From contig OX419758.1 of NCBI GenBank assembly GCA_948567375.1, forward strand, positions 66,741,965-66,805,964: 64,000 nt of DNA, written 5' to 3'. Below are positions 13,001-25,072 of this stretch, in pieces. The notes beneath the pieces are model-generated. The model made no database searches. It was not told where the DNA came from and saw nothing but the letters and a program-made list of their open reading frames with translations. The stretch's first letter is position 1; every line of letters begins with the position of its first letter. Both the position numbers and the translations under genes were made by a program. The DNA is from Lunularia cruciata (lineage: Eukaryota; Streptophyta; Marchantiopsida; Lunulariales; Lunulariaceae).

Positions 13001-14233
13001 ACGTTTCCACAAGGACCGTGTTACCTTCCAAGTTGGTGATGCAGGAAAATGTGCATCTCCAATCATATAACCTGATAAGACGTCTGGGGCCATATTTCGG
13101 CCATGTGATGTGCTAGTGTAGCTGCTTTCAGGTGGAGAACATGATTTTGATGTTGAAGACTTAAGGGCACACACTCGCTATACTGGCGGATTTACTGACA
13201 GCAGCCGCACCGTGAAGCTCTTCTGGGAGGTGAACGTCATTCTTGTATTCCAGCTTATGAATGCCACTGCTTTTGCACTGTGCATTCTGAATCCAATCAC
13301 GCGAGATGTTAGAAGTTTCAGCTTTGTTTTTGTTGCTAATTGTATCTCTTCTCAGTTTTATTCTTATATGCTCCTTCAGGTCGTGGCAGGACTGGAAGCT
13401 CACGAGCGATGTGCTCTACTTAAGTTCGTGACAAGCTGTTCTCGGGCACCTCTCTTGGGTTTCAAGCATTTACAACCTGCTTTCACTATCCACAAGGTAA
13501 TAGATGGTTTGCTTTCATACGCACTTAATGAGTTCTGGATCACCTGTTCCTAGAACGGCTTCTGCTCTCATCTACCAATATCCACAAGGTAATAGATGGT
13601 TCCGTAGTTCCTTATGTGCCTTCAAGTAGGACGTATTGAAGCAATATGCGAGTTAGTGATGTTCATGTTGACTCTCCCTCTAACTACCGCTTGATTTTCC
13701 AGGTTGTATGTGATGCACCAGTGTGGGCCATCATTGGAGGACAAGATGTAGAAAGACTTCCATCAGCGTCTACGTGCTACAACACATTAAAGGTAGCCTT
13801 ACCTTCTCCATTCTTGTCCTATATCATGGCTTTCTGGAGCTTAGCGGTTAGGGTTCTCTCCTCGTGAAGCTCTTGGTGTCCACGGCAATCAGGTGAAAGA
13901 GATGAACATCATGTATCTGAATTAATATGAGTGATAAGCCCTAGAATCTAACGTAGTTTGAACTTTCATTCGCCGACACTAGTGGACCATCTGTTTAGTG
14001 AACGTCTCGTCGTGTACTTATTGTCCGCTCAACCAATATGCAGTTTTAGAAGTTTTGTTGCAAATGTTATCAAAGAAGTAGGTAGGTCTTCCCTTGCAGT
14101 TGCTTCACTGAGGCTGAGTTTGCACATCTGGGTTCTGTGTATGTTGCAGTTGCCGACATACAAGCGATTAAGTACACTTAGAGAAAAGTTGCGGTATGCT
14201 ATCTGCTCCAATGCCGGATTCGAGCTGTCTTGA
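7031..14233 (+). CDS. UPL7: HECT-type E3 ubiquitin-protein ligase, UPL7 class
   Basis: Thirteen exons are inferred: 7031-7153, 7581-7836, 8180-8802, 9211-10284, 10813-11150, 11610-11882, 11981-12233, 12449-12619, 12735-12827, 13122-13229, 13380-13496, 13703-13792 and 14150-14233. All are GT-AG and in phase, giving about 1200 codons (Arabidopsis UPL7 is about 1140). The first recognised exon opens with [10 protein letters not shown], typical of UPL7 near its N-terminus; the short exon with the start Met is not placed. An IQ motif ([12 protein letters not shown]) spans exons 1 and 2, so calmodulin binding is likely. The HECT domain starts near 11690 ([15 protein letters not shown]) and runs to the stop. 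The catalytic cysteine lies in ASTCYNTL (codon 13775-13777), and the C-terminal hydrophobic tail is present. The enzyme forms a thioester with ubiquitin and passes it to substrates, which are unknown here. Nothing looks broken. A 23-bp stretch over the donor of the eleventh exon is duplicated inside the following intron. Confidence 0.92.
13487..13601 (+). repeat. Duplicated exon-end/splice-donor sequence in UPL7
   Basis: The 23-bp sequence at 13487-13509, covering the last exon bases and the GTAATAG donor, recurs exactly at 13579-13601 inside the next intron. This creates a second identical donor context 92 bp downstream. Use of that second donor would read into an in-frame stop within the retained part. 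Confidence 0.75.
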
Positions 14234-16214
14234 TGCGCGGAGCTTAATAATACATACCTGCACTTGTTTCATTTTGTCTGATCTTGTAAAGTATAAACGA
14301 TCATTTCCCCATCACCATAGGCAGATACTAGTTCAGTTTGTCTCAGGGAAGGAAATGCTAGAGACGTCTTGCAGCTAGCCAAGTTCTTTGTAGCTTAACT
14401 CATCGTCGCATCTCTACATCCTCTCTTGTTGATAAATCTTGTACAGCGTTGAAAACCTCCCTTCTGTCATGCTAGCTATCTTTCTTCACAAAGGAGAACT
14501 ACAACTTCTCAAGATGTGTTTGTAGATAAAGACCAAGGTCATATGTTTGCTATGTATACTAGAATGAAGGGAGTTGCCAACCATGACATCAACAGCAAAG
14601 TTTCGAACTGTGATTCAAGAAACCAGGTCAACACCTTTTTGGATTTGTTGCCTGGAACTGGAAGGTTTTCACCTGTATGATGGCGATTTCTTCACACAAT
14701 TGCGTTTGCTATATTGGATCCTCAATAGAGAGCTGGCCATGATTACCTGCTTTTCTATCTGTCACCTATGTACATATGCTCGCTACTCTATCTTTGTGTC
14801 TTGTTTTAGCACTGTTGTTATTATGATGAACAATGGTTTTGAGTAGACAGGTTGTTATACTAATTTCAAGAACTAAATAGAACGAGAAGAATAATTTCAT
14901 TGCAGTAGCTTATGGAACGAGAAGACTCTGCTTTACCTCATATCCCTGAACATCTTAAACGTGGGTGCTGCACACCGTTACCACTTACTTTTTCTTCGCT
15001 CTCCTGTCCTATTATCCTGCTTTTGCTGTCTTGAATGATAATGTCTACGAAATCTCAGTGGATTGCGTGCTCGTTACGCGGGCTGGGCGGCGAGGCTTAC
15101 TACTTAGTGTAAATCCTCATACCAATTCGTTAAGTTAAATATTTCAATGAGTCAGCGGTCACATCCCACTTTCACTTAAGAGTGATTATCTAGTCCTTGA
15201 GTAAAGATCATTCGAGCTGTGTCTTTATGTGGTTGGTTTTAGAAATACTGCTGTCAGAAAATATCTGTTAGTGTTTTATCACTCCATATCTCAAGTTTCC
15301 TGAACGATCATTTCATATTCCATATTGCTATATTCCATCATTAGATGGAATATAGCAATGAGTAATGTCCGAACTACATAATGTCAAATAGATAGATGAG
15401 TTCGTAAAGATTGTCAATGACTAACGACTTAGATCCTTACTTCGATGGGTTACTGTTATGTTGCTCCGTCTACCATTTGGATATTTTGTACGATGACAAT
15501 TGTGTAGATGAGTTTGAAGAATGGGTACATGGTTCAGACGGGTTGTTATTCACATTCGTCATAATTTAGACAGTTCACATTGCTATCCCAGGGCCTAATC
15601 ATTCTTGATTTCCACTCAAAGGTCCCATGTTCGTGATGTTCCGGAAACGAGGAAACATCATTAATATTTCATATTGCCAGTTCAAATACGCATACATAGC
15701 AGAATAACAAACGGTCATGGGACGTGTCCCGGTTCAAAATGTGAGACTAGTTTGCAGGTGTTTATAATTTACTTTCAGTTTATGATGATTTTCAGATAGT
15801 CCTGGCAGTGAAACCTCCTTCACAGTTCCAGTAGTAGCCGTGTACGTATCTTTTCATCAAACGCCGTTTCCATACACTTCTCTTAAACGTTCACTCTCTA
15901 GACCGAAATCGTCTTTCCTATTGACCACCGTTTTCCTGGTTCATCTAGGTAAGCTTCCCGAAGGAAATATCTTCTACCTCGTGAATATAACAAGGAAGAA
16001 AACTCTACATTTTGTACCGAGACTGCAAATATAGCGAAAACTCAAAAGCGTAAACCTACCCTATTAGCACGCCATTAGCATTAATCACCACACCTCATTC
16101 TCGCTCGGTTCATCTCGTATATGGGTATACTTGCCACACATTCTCTTTCACTAAAGGGAAACATCAGGACGTTTCAAGAATAGATACAGAGTTTTACCTC
16201 CCAATAGTGACATA
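14234..16214. other. Intergenic region downstream of UPL7
   Basis: The first few hundred bases are probably the UPL7 3'UTR. Beyond that I see no coding region I can support; the open frames at 14574-14846 and 15840-16034 resemble nothing. One perfect hairpin lies at 15324-15359. Confidence 0.5.
15324..15359. repeat. Perfect 16-bp inverted repeat with 4-nt loop
   Basis: ATTGCTATATTCCATC (15324-15339) is exactly mirrored at 15344-15359 around the loop atta. It could be a short foldback element core or a hairpin in a transcript; nothing around it decides. Confidence 0.7.
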
Positions 16215-18070
16215 CACTGGTACCTCGGCTTAATGTCACTATTGTGAGGAGGTCACTATTAGGGGGAATCGTGCGCAACCTCCGTGACTGTGTGCACATC
16301 CTATGTGTGCACATCCTATCTTCTCTACCCGGGGTAATAATAGATCCTTAAAAATCTGTACTCTTTGTATCACCAATGAACGCGTCTAATCTTAAGAAGC
16401 ACACGCGAATGGATCTAGAAACAAAGATTGCTGTTCTGCAATTTTTGGAACAATCATGCATTACATAGGAGAAAGCCGCTGAGAAGTTCTCGGTGTTGCT
16501 TGCCCGATGAGAACTAAGATTGCGAAGCAGAAGCAGATCATCTTAGATGCATCGTCATTGCCGAATACTAACCTTGCCAAGAAAAAATAAGCACTCACTC
16601 CCATAGTGTCTATGCTGACTGAAATGGTGCATCAATGGCACATGCAAGTTGAAATCGACGCTCCAGACCTCAATGTTACCGATGAAGTTTTGAAAAGCAA
16701 AGTATTGTTCTTTTGCGACAAGATTCTAGATGTTTACATTGAGGTTCTTACATCTACCGACATCATTGCGTTAAAGGCATTCGTTGCTTCAAATGGGTGG
16801 CTTGAGAAATATTTGAAGCGAGTTGGCACATCAAGTAGAAGAAGGTGTGGCAAGCATAGTTTTTTATGTCCAACAGAGATCGAAAGGCGGTTGCAGGAGA
16901 TCCGGGAAATGTTAAAAGATGTCCCACTCGAGAGCATCTTGAATGTGGACAAATTTGCTCTTCAGCATCGCACGACATTGTCGGTCATATTGCACTGCAA
17001 GTAGTGATGGCCGAGGTGTCAAACGCTCGAAAGAACGCATAACGGTGACTCCAATTGTGAGTGCAACGGGGGATCAGTTTACAGTTCAAATCATTGGTAA
17101 AAGTGCTCGACCTCGTGCCCTAAAGAATGTGGCAGACATCAACCAGACGTATGGTGTTCAATATGATTTTCAGTCCAAGGCGTGGCAAGATACAACTTCC
17201 TATATGCGCCTTTTGCACAAAATCAACCGCATTGCAAAAAGTCGGTCATGCACATTTTACATTCTATAGGACAATTGTTCGTCACATATCGTAGCAGTAA
17301 AGATTCTCAATCCTTGTGGCTCAACTGATTCCAATTTCAAATTCAAAAATCTTGTTCTCATTTTCTTTCCATCCAATGCAACGAGCAATTGTCAACCACT
17401 TGACCAAGGCATAATCTGTTCGTTTAAGGCTACCTTTCATCACTATCAGCTCAGTTATCTGCTTGCTAAATACAAGAGTTGGTGCTGCAGCAATCCATTA
17501 CCTGGTGCCAAGTTTCCAATTAGCAATCATACTCACATGCAAAACGTGCTTTTTTGGGTGAAAACTGCTTATGAGTCAATCGACTCCAACCTTATTCGAA
17601 GTTGCTTTGTCAAAGCCAACTGTCTTCCAGCCATGTCCAATGTCACTCTCAATCAAGACATCGACCGGAGGACTACAACATCTTGCAAACCGGATGATGT
17701 TGTGAACCAGCTGATGTCAGTTCTTGCTGACCTACAAATGGATGATAGTTTATCCGTGTCATTGGGAATTGATGGCAACGATCCCAATCAAATTGTTGAT
17801 GAGCTCTTGAAACTGGATGAAAATGATCCTACTGGTGATGACAGCATGGACGATGATGATATTGTTCTTGACGTTCTCATCAACAACAATATAATACAGG
17901 TTTCGCAAGATGTTGAGGTGGACGATGACGATGTCCGACCGGTGGTTCATATTTTTCATGCGAATTCAACAATTATAGCTTTATTGGATTTTCTCTTGTA
18001 TGATTCAACAGTGTTGGGCAAGCTTAGGGATCAGGCAATAATTATCCTTAATCGAATCCGGTGCCCATTG
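16215..18070 (+). mobile_element. Tigger/pogo-like (Tc1/mariner superfamily) DNA transposon, decayed
   Basis: The left end CACTGGTACCTCGGCTTAAT (from 16215, preceded by TA) resembles Tigger-type terminal repeats, which typically carry CCTCG followed by TTA. A diverged inverted counterpart appears near 18036-18070 (TTAATCGAATCCGGTG). The 3' boundary is weak because no TA target duplication is visible there. The body encodes a broken pogo transposase. Length about 1.85 kb, normal for the group. Confidence 0.6.
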
Positions 18071-18085
18071 CTTGTGAATTTGTGA
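16376..18085 (+). pseudogene. Broken pogo/Tigger transposase (CENP-B-like HTH plus DDE_1 domain)
   Basis: The N-terminus from ATG 16376 reads LKKHTRMDLETKIAVLQFLE, a CENP-B/pogo-type helix-turn-helix, followed by a second DNA-binding segment at 16606-16870. The catalytic core follows: NVDKFALQHR (first Asp, near 16943), a conserved middle part at about 17030-17260, DNCSSH (second Asp, near 17270), and SNCQPLDQGII (third Asp, near 17390), a DDD triad. The C-terminal acidic part runs to 18085. Several in-frame stops (near 16467, before 16606 and at 17267) and at least one frameshift near 16990 show it is dead. Transposases of this group cut and paste at TA. The assignment to pogo/Tigger is strong. 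Confidence 0.85.
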
Positions 18086-18189
18086 TCTTGAGTCTTAATC
18101 GCAAATTTTTGCACATTTCTCTCAAATCCGGTGTGAATGGTGGGAATTACAAGTTTCAACAAGTTGCAAGAAGACATGAGAAGAACGTC

Positions 18190-18482
18190 CCATGGGAATT
18201 CTTGAGTCTTGAGAGAGGGAGTTTTGTGTGAATTAGTGAGCGTGTAAGTTTTGTAATGAATTGGAGATCAAAGGGGAAATTTTCACAACTTAGATCTAGT
18301 AAGTGGCAGAGGGATTCTTGAGTCTTGTGTGAATGAGTGAATGTATAAGCTATGTAATGAATTGGAGATTGAAGGGGAAATTTTCAAAATTGAGATCCCT
18401 CTCGGAGTTCTTAGTGAGTGAGTAAGCTGTGTAATGAATTGGAGATTGGAGATAGGACGACAAATTTTAAAAATTTCCATCC
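18190..18482 (+). repeat. Three diverged tandem copies of about 100 bp
   Basis: The segment containing 'gtgtgaat..agtga...taatgaattggagat...ggggaaattttca' recurs three times, near 18228, 18329 and 18410, with the third copy shortened. It lies between the Tigger remnant and retroelement A. No coding potential recognised. Confidence 0.7.
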
Positions 18483-18898
18483 TCATCAAGAAGAGAGCTT
18501 TAGTGTTTTCTTGGCAGATAGGTGTGCAATGCTATCAAACCAGATTGGTGTATCAAACTAGATAGGTGTGAAAGGTGAGAGAGAAGGTGGTATAGGGTAT
18601 ATGATTATTGTGAGAAGATTAGGTGTTAGGAAAATGACGAGGGAGAAAGGTGGTAGGATAGAATGAAAATGGAGAATTGTAAGTTTGTTAGAAAAATGCT
18701 TTGGTTAGCACCCTATTTAATGTAGTGGGTGCCAAGAGTAAGGAGTGTGAAGTTAATTTGGGGTGGCGGCATTCACAATTTGGGGAGTTGAGCTTGTCTT
18801 GTATGTAGGGTGTCGTGCATATATACATTGCTGTCAACATCATACACTATAGAAGCACAACTTGCACATAAATCATATATGAACTCTAAAGTGCTACA

Positions 18899-19326
18899 AT
18901 AATCAGTTCTTCAACTCAAATCACACTCAAATTAGATAAGTACTCTATCCTTCACTCAACAATCTGCCAACAATTGGGCAGTTTTACAATTAAGCCACAC
19001 CCACTCTAGCTAAGAGATTCCAAGTGATGCTCATCAGCCTCTGTCCACCAGAGCTAGGAGCTTGAAGGCTCAACATCAAAGAAGTGAACTCTCTAGAGTT
19101 GCACTTCAAAATTATACCCCTCTGCTTGACCTAGGTCTCCAACCCTAGCAACACCAGTGACGACACATTTGACAGTGTAAATGGTGCAAGTGAAAATGGG
19201 TCGCACCATGTGATCAATAGCCCTAACTTGAAATCAAACCACCAACAAGTAGTCCATGAGTAACTTTCAAAGTACTTATGACTACCAACTCCAACATCCT
19301 TGGTGCAAACTAACCTTGGTGCTACA
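18899..19326 (-). repeat. 3' LTR core of element A
   Basis: About 430 bp, matching the right-hand LTR core at 29165-29601 and both LTR cores of element B. It is flanked on both sides by copies of a further repeat of about 100-120 bp (18818-18898 and 19347-19448). Confidence 0.8.
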
Positions 19327-19616
19327 TGTGTCATGATATTTTTTATGCATATATACATTGCTACACAACATACATTGTTATTAACATCATACACTATAGA
19401 AGCACAACTCATACATAAGTCATATGTGAACTCTAAAGTGCTACAATCACCCCCTAGCTGGCGGTTAGGTCCCTCTAACTCCAGATAGCCATCTATTCCA
19501 AGTATATGGTACACACTATGGTGGGCAAAGATCAAGAGGACGGGTGCTAATAAGCCCCATTATTAGTTGCCTATTTACAATCTATACCATATAAAGGGTG
19601 AATTAGTTTTAGGTCA

Positions 19617-19760
19617 AGTACATCTAGGACATAAACATTGTCCTTGAGGAACCACCATGAGAGGAGGAGTAAAACATGCCATATGCCATCCTATCAAACA
19701 ACTATCACACACTAACATAGTAGTAGCTCCACAAGAAGAGCCACATAACATATACCGCAA
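19617..19760 (-). other. PHD-finger-like tail of element A (fossil part)
   Basis: Read on the - strand, the tail of the last open segment has the spaced pattern of a PHD finger: a first Cys/Gly cluster, then MLVCDSC, GWHMAC, PPLMVVPQG and CLCPRC, ending directly before a stop. PHD fingers bind histone tails, often methylated H3K4. It sits downstream of integrase, where chromoviruses carry a chromodomain, so a targeting role is plausible but inferred. Confidence 0.7.
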
Positions 19761-22700
19761 GCTTGCACTCCAAGTAGGAAAGTTTGGGTCCATAGTGCCA
19801 TCAATGTTTGAAAAGTGGAATGGTGCACAATTGTGCATATGATCCTTCCAAAAAACACCATTACATCCATCCAACACAAGGATTCTAGAAGGTAAAGCCT
19901 CACAGACTCTCAAGATGGTGTGTAGTACCATCAAGTATTGTCAATGTTGTTTATCTATATATAGTGAAATGGATGAAATTGGATGATTTGGATGAAATTG
20001 ATGGATCAAGGGTCTACAACCTCCTACTCAAATAGTAGCATTGCATAAGGTATCCCTATGCTAAGCAATTGCCAAGTTCTCAAAGGCCATCGACATCACT
20101 CTCCAAACTATCTTTGCCCATTGAGAACATGCGCTCACCCATACGTCTAGATCATCCAAGTCCAAAACTATAGTAGCATCTTGATGAATGGCTACAGGTA
20201 AATTTGGATCTTGTCCATAGAGCAGAAAGTAAGGAAAGAAGGATGCTAATGAGACTTTTTGGCTGAACCGATAGCCCATGGCCAACCGAGGTCAGTGGAG
20301 ATCCCAATATCCCAAGTGGCTTATTTGCAAACCATACTTATGTAATCCTCTCTTCACCATCTGAACCACTCTCTTTGCTGAGCCATCTACCTCAGGGTGA
20401 TCTTAGGAGGTCGTATTATGATCAATCAAGCCCTTTTCACACAAGACCTGAAACTCCCCCAAGAACTCTATACCTTGATCAGTCAAAATCTCAACTAGTG
20501 CACCAAAATGACTAAGAACTTGATCCAAGAATTAGTAAGCCGTCCCTTCATTTGACTTGTCAAGAAGTGCCACCAACTCAATCCAATTGGAGAAATGTTC
20601 CACCATAACCAAAACATACCAATGATATCTTACCGTCAAGGGTAAAGGTCCAACAAAGTCCAAAATCCAAACTCCAATGGTAACCCAATTCTATGATATG
20701 TAATGGGTGCAACTATGGCATAAAAGCATTAAATGATGCTCTTTATTATTCACAAACCACACATTTGGCAACAAACTATTGTACATTGGTTTACATATCA
20801 TGCCACTAATAATAATTTGGAGTAAGCTATATGTACATTTTTCATGGGCATGACATACCAACTATGGTCTTTGAGATGGAAGTGGTACTACTCACACTCT
20901 ACCATCCTCCCATACATGAAGAAGGTCCCTTCCTTCTAATCTAAACTGCATGGCTCACTAAAGAACACAATCTCTCTCCTTGGCACCAATTATGCCACCC
21001 ATAGTACCAATGCAAAAATAATCTATAACTAAGACATTATCATGAATGTCTCATTGAATTGTATCAATATCTCCACCTTATGGATCTATGACCTCAATAA
21101 CTCCTCTTGTATATGCTGAGAGAGATATCACCAAAGCCTCAAAAATATGCATAAAAAGGTAGATGCATGCCAACCTAGCACCATCTCCTCATCTGTCTCA
21201 CCATGCCAACATGCTTAGATCTGATCCTGATGGTTGGGAAATTGGTTTTTACTCAACCCATTTGCATCATGGTTCACCACTCCAAGTTTTTGAATAACCA
21301 TGAAATCATATTCTTGTAAATCAGAGCCCATTATACAAGCTTCCTTGAAAGCTTGTTGGACTCCATCAACTAATTTAGCGGTGGATGATCAGTGATGAGA
21401 GTGAAAGGTTATCAAATAGGTAACATCAGAAATGTGCTACTGCCCATACTACTACCAAGCACTCTCCTTCATATGAACTATACTTTGCCTTTGTTGAGTT
21501 ATTGGAGCAACTAGTATATGCCACCACAAACTCCTTCCCCTCATCATCATGTTGGATGAGCATTGCTCCAAGCCCCAACATACTCCAATAAATGTGTACC
21601 TAGAATGGTCTCCTAAGAATAAGATCAAATGTCAACCTCTCCTTGAACTCAATAAAAGCTCTCTCCTACTCATCTCTCTAACACCACTCTTGTGTAAGCT
21701 TGGTCAGCTTTATAAAGGCCTTGGCAATGGCACTAAATCCTCTAAGATAGTGGTGATAGAAGTTTGTCAATCCAAGGCATGCTCACACTCTACTCACATC
21801 CATAGGGCAAGGAATACATGCAACAACCTCCATCTTGGTATGTTTAACACCAAGTCCTCATAGGTAGATAGTGTGATCCAAATACTCAACATGCTCATGG
21901 TAGAATCTACACTTCCCAAGATGTAATTTGATTCCATGAGATCTCAATCTCTCAAACACCTCCAACAAATGTCTCTCATGATCCTCCAAAATAGTACTAT
22001 AGACCAAAGTGTCATCAATATAACACCAAGCAAAATCCAATCATACTAAGATCTTATCCATGACCCTTTAAAACTGGGTAGGAGCATTCTTTAACCCAAA
22101 TGGTAAGAACCTCCACTGATATAAGACATCTTTATCACAAGGATCAATAGCCCAAAATGCTATCTTGGACTTATCCTCCTTCCTAATCAGCAATTGATGA
22201 TATCATGCTCAAAGATCCAAAGTACTAAAGACCTTTGCATGCCCAATTGCATCAAAGATCTCCTCTAGTGTAGGCATGGCATATTGATTAGCCCTAGTCT
22301 CTTGGTTGATAGTGGTAATCTCCACACATCTAATTATTTTTGTAGTTGCCATGCATATCCTTCTTGACTAGCATCATTTTAATTGAAGCATAATCTCCAT
22401 GTGAAATCTCTACCAAACCAACCTCAAAAAAGTCTCTACTCCAGCTCTGAATCAATGCTCTTTTTATATTACTATATTTGTAAGGACATCAAAAAATTGG
22501 TGTATCACTAGTAAGCTCAATCCATATACCAAGTCCTTTTAGAGCACCCAAATTCATATCCTTCATATTGAAGGCAAACAATTTGTGTAGCTCCTCATGA
22601 ACCACCAAACTCTTTGTCTTTCCCTCATGTAAGGCTGGGTCCAAAATGTAGCTCCCAAGTATCCTTTATAACTGATGTAGGAGTGGAAGACATAAAAATT

Positions 22701-23269
22701 GGATGCTACACTAGGTCATATGGAAGAAGTAGTATCATGCCTCCAACCTCTAGGGTTCCCAACCTAAATGTAGAAAACTCCCTCTAGTTTGGCTATCTTT
22801 ATATGTCCTCTAGCTACATCCTAAGTAGACCAAGGGTGTAACCCAAGTAGACCATGCTCACTTAGATGGACAAGATGTGGCTCCCAAGTATCCTCTATAA
22901 TTGATGTAGGAGTGGAAGACATACTAACTAGCTACTACATTGGGTCCTTGGGACTAGTAGTGTCATGCTCCCAACCACTAGGGTTCTCAATCTTAGTGTG
23001 GAAAACTCCCTTTGCTTTGGTTACAAGCTCCATATTTCCTCTAAATGCATCCAAGTAGACCAAGGGTGTAGCTCAAGTAGACAGCACTCACTTGGATGGA
23101 CCCTAAGTAGACCACCCTCACTAGTAGCCACTAGTTGTATCCCAAGATTACTCTGCCCACTTGATCCATTGCCCCCAACATGTGCTTGAATCATCTTGAT
23201 AGTCATAGAGCTTGCAAGTGTCCAAGTGGTGATACTTATCAAGCATATCCTATGCTGCTTTACCAAGCC

Positions 23270-24235
23270 AAGGCTCATAATCCAAGTCAAATAGTTCAAG
23301 TCCATAGCTTGAACTAACACTTGACGCTTGGATGCCCTTGAGATTACTATAACAATGATAATATTGGTGTGGAAACCCATCACTTGCTCCCTCTCATCAA
23401 TGTCGGGCTCGACCAATTGTTGTAACTGTAAGTTCCAAACAAGTCCAAGACCTCCCTCTCAAAAAGCATAAGAGCTTGGGAAACTCATAAGTGTAGGTAA
23501 AGCGGCTTTGAGCTATCCAACAAGGTTCACCACTGCCATAAGTTACCTATCAACCACTACAATTGTGTGAGATTGGCACCCAACATCCAAAATACCATCA
23601 ACAATAAGGATGTGGACTAGTCGTTGAATCCTATCATAAGCACATTGTAGAACTTCTCTAGGTAAGAGGTTTGTCTATCAAAGACAAAGATGATTAGCCC
23701 ATGATCCCACTTTGGTTGCATCTAACAACATAATAGGTCCGATCTAATAATTGACATGATGTGTACTTACCACTACTTAAGTATGAAAATCACCCATCAA
23801 AGGGACATTCTCCAAAATGTAGAATGGAGAAACAAATTGGTGAACTTGGAGATGTCATATTATATGCTACATCTCCCAAAACACACCAAAATAGAGATCC
23901 TAAAGACCTTGAATTCAGCATGCACGGATATGTCCTTGACATGGTCATCCAAAAATCACCAAATGAATTGAACCATGTCTCTCCAAATCCTACACCCCTA
24001 GCAAGGAGATGTTTGCTAATAGGGCCTTCTGATAACCCTTGACTATTGATATCAATAATAAATCAAGATACCAATAGGCCAAGTGTGCCACATGATGTAA
24101 GGAGACTCGCTTAGCAGTCTCATCTCTCTCCACATACAAGGACATTTATACTAGTATTACTTGCTTGCAATATCATAATTAATCTAGGACTAATCTCATC
24201 AAACAACTCCAATAGACTTACTTCCTCTATTAGAT
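23270..24235 (-). other. C5 cytosine DNA methyltransferase-like domain inside element A (fossil part)
   Basis: Motifs in order on the - strand: motif I near 24190-24215, motif II (YVERDETA) near 24109-24142, motif IV with PCQGH near 23933-23950, motif VI ENVP near 23799-23814, a VIII-like stretch near 23700, motif IX with ERE..MGF near 23369-23412, and motif X-like QAMDL near 23284-23325. This is the canonical I-to-X order of Dcm/DNMT3/MET1/CMT enzymes, not the rearranged DRM order. It lies between protease and reverse transcriptase, the same place as in element B. The copy is broken. Confidence 0.8.
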
Positions 24236-24397
24236 ACTGCCAAGCAATGAGTATGGTATCCAAAGGTGACAATGTGTAGGCTCTAGAGACCCATCCTCAT
24301 ATTGGTCTCTTGGTGGTACAAAGGCTCCATTCCAAGCCTGTTGCACCAATTGATCTACATGTTGTTGCAATGCCTCCTCAAAACTCTTGAATGGAAC

Positions 24398-25072
24398 TGT
24401 GAGCCAACCTATTTCTCACTCAAGATGAAGCTCTTATGGCTATTATGGTAATGCACCATGGACTAAGAAGGCAAAGAACCCCAACTCCATCATACTCTTC
24501 CAAGGCTAACACTCCAAGATTCAAGACATTGCTCATTAGAGAACTCAATGAGAGAGATAGTTGCAAATGAAAGGATGATGAGTACTTCCTCACCCTATTT
24601 TATATACTTGTGAAATAGTTACGCATTGAAGTTACTAATTATTGAAGTAACTCAAGTTATTAGGTTAAAAGTCAAATAAAGTCAAAAGTTAAAGGAATAT
24701 TCATGGGAATATTCTCATAAGCATGTGGTCTTATCTTGACCCAACCATTAAGTCAAGGATTCTTTCACATGGGCTATCCTTGGACACTGAAAGAATCCAA
24801 AACAAAAAGGCATGTGGGTCCAAGTTCTCAACTTCCTCAAAACCAAACACCTAGGAATAATACCAAGTCAACACACTAGAATCCAAAATAGTGGTGCTCA
24901 TCTTTTCCACTTCCTCTAAAGTAAGGTCCCCTCTATCTTAGATATGATTACTTTTGCTAATCATGCATAATGTAGAATGATCCTTCAACTCTATATAAAT
25001 AATATCTCTCAAGTACTTACAATACCAAACTAAAGATCACAATAGCACATACATGCACAAATGGGTATTACA
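24398..25072 (+). mobile_element. Solo-LTR-like insert (third family) within element A
   Basis: A 675-bp sequence with TG...CA ends, almost the same as 34492-35170. Flanks show a short possible duplication (gaac on each side). Near its right end is a TATA-like ctctatataaata (about 24998-25010). It interrupts element A between the protease and methyltransferase parts, so it arrived later. No internal coding region accompanies it in this window. Confidence 0.7.

Noticed and set aside
23756-24042. + strand open frames of 71 and 93 residues
   Set aside because: They are the antisense of the methyltransferase-like part of element A, whose motifs read on the - strand.
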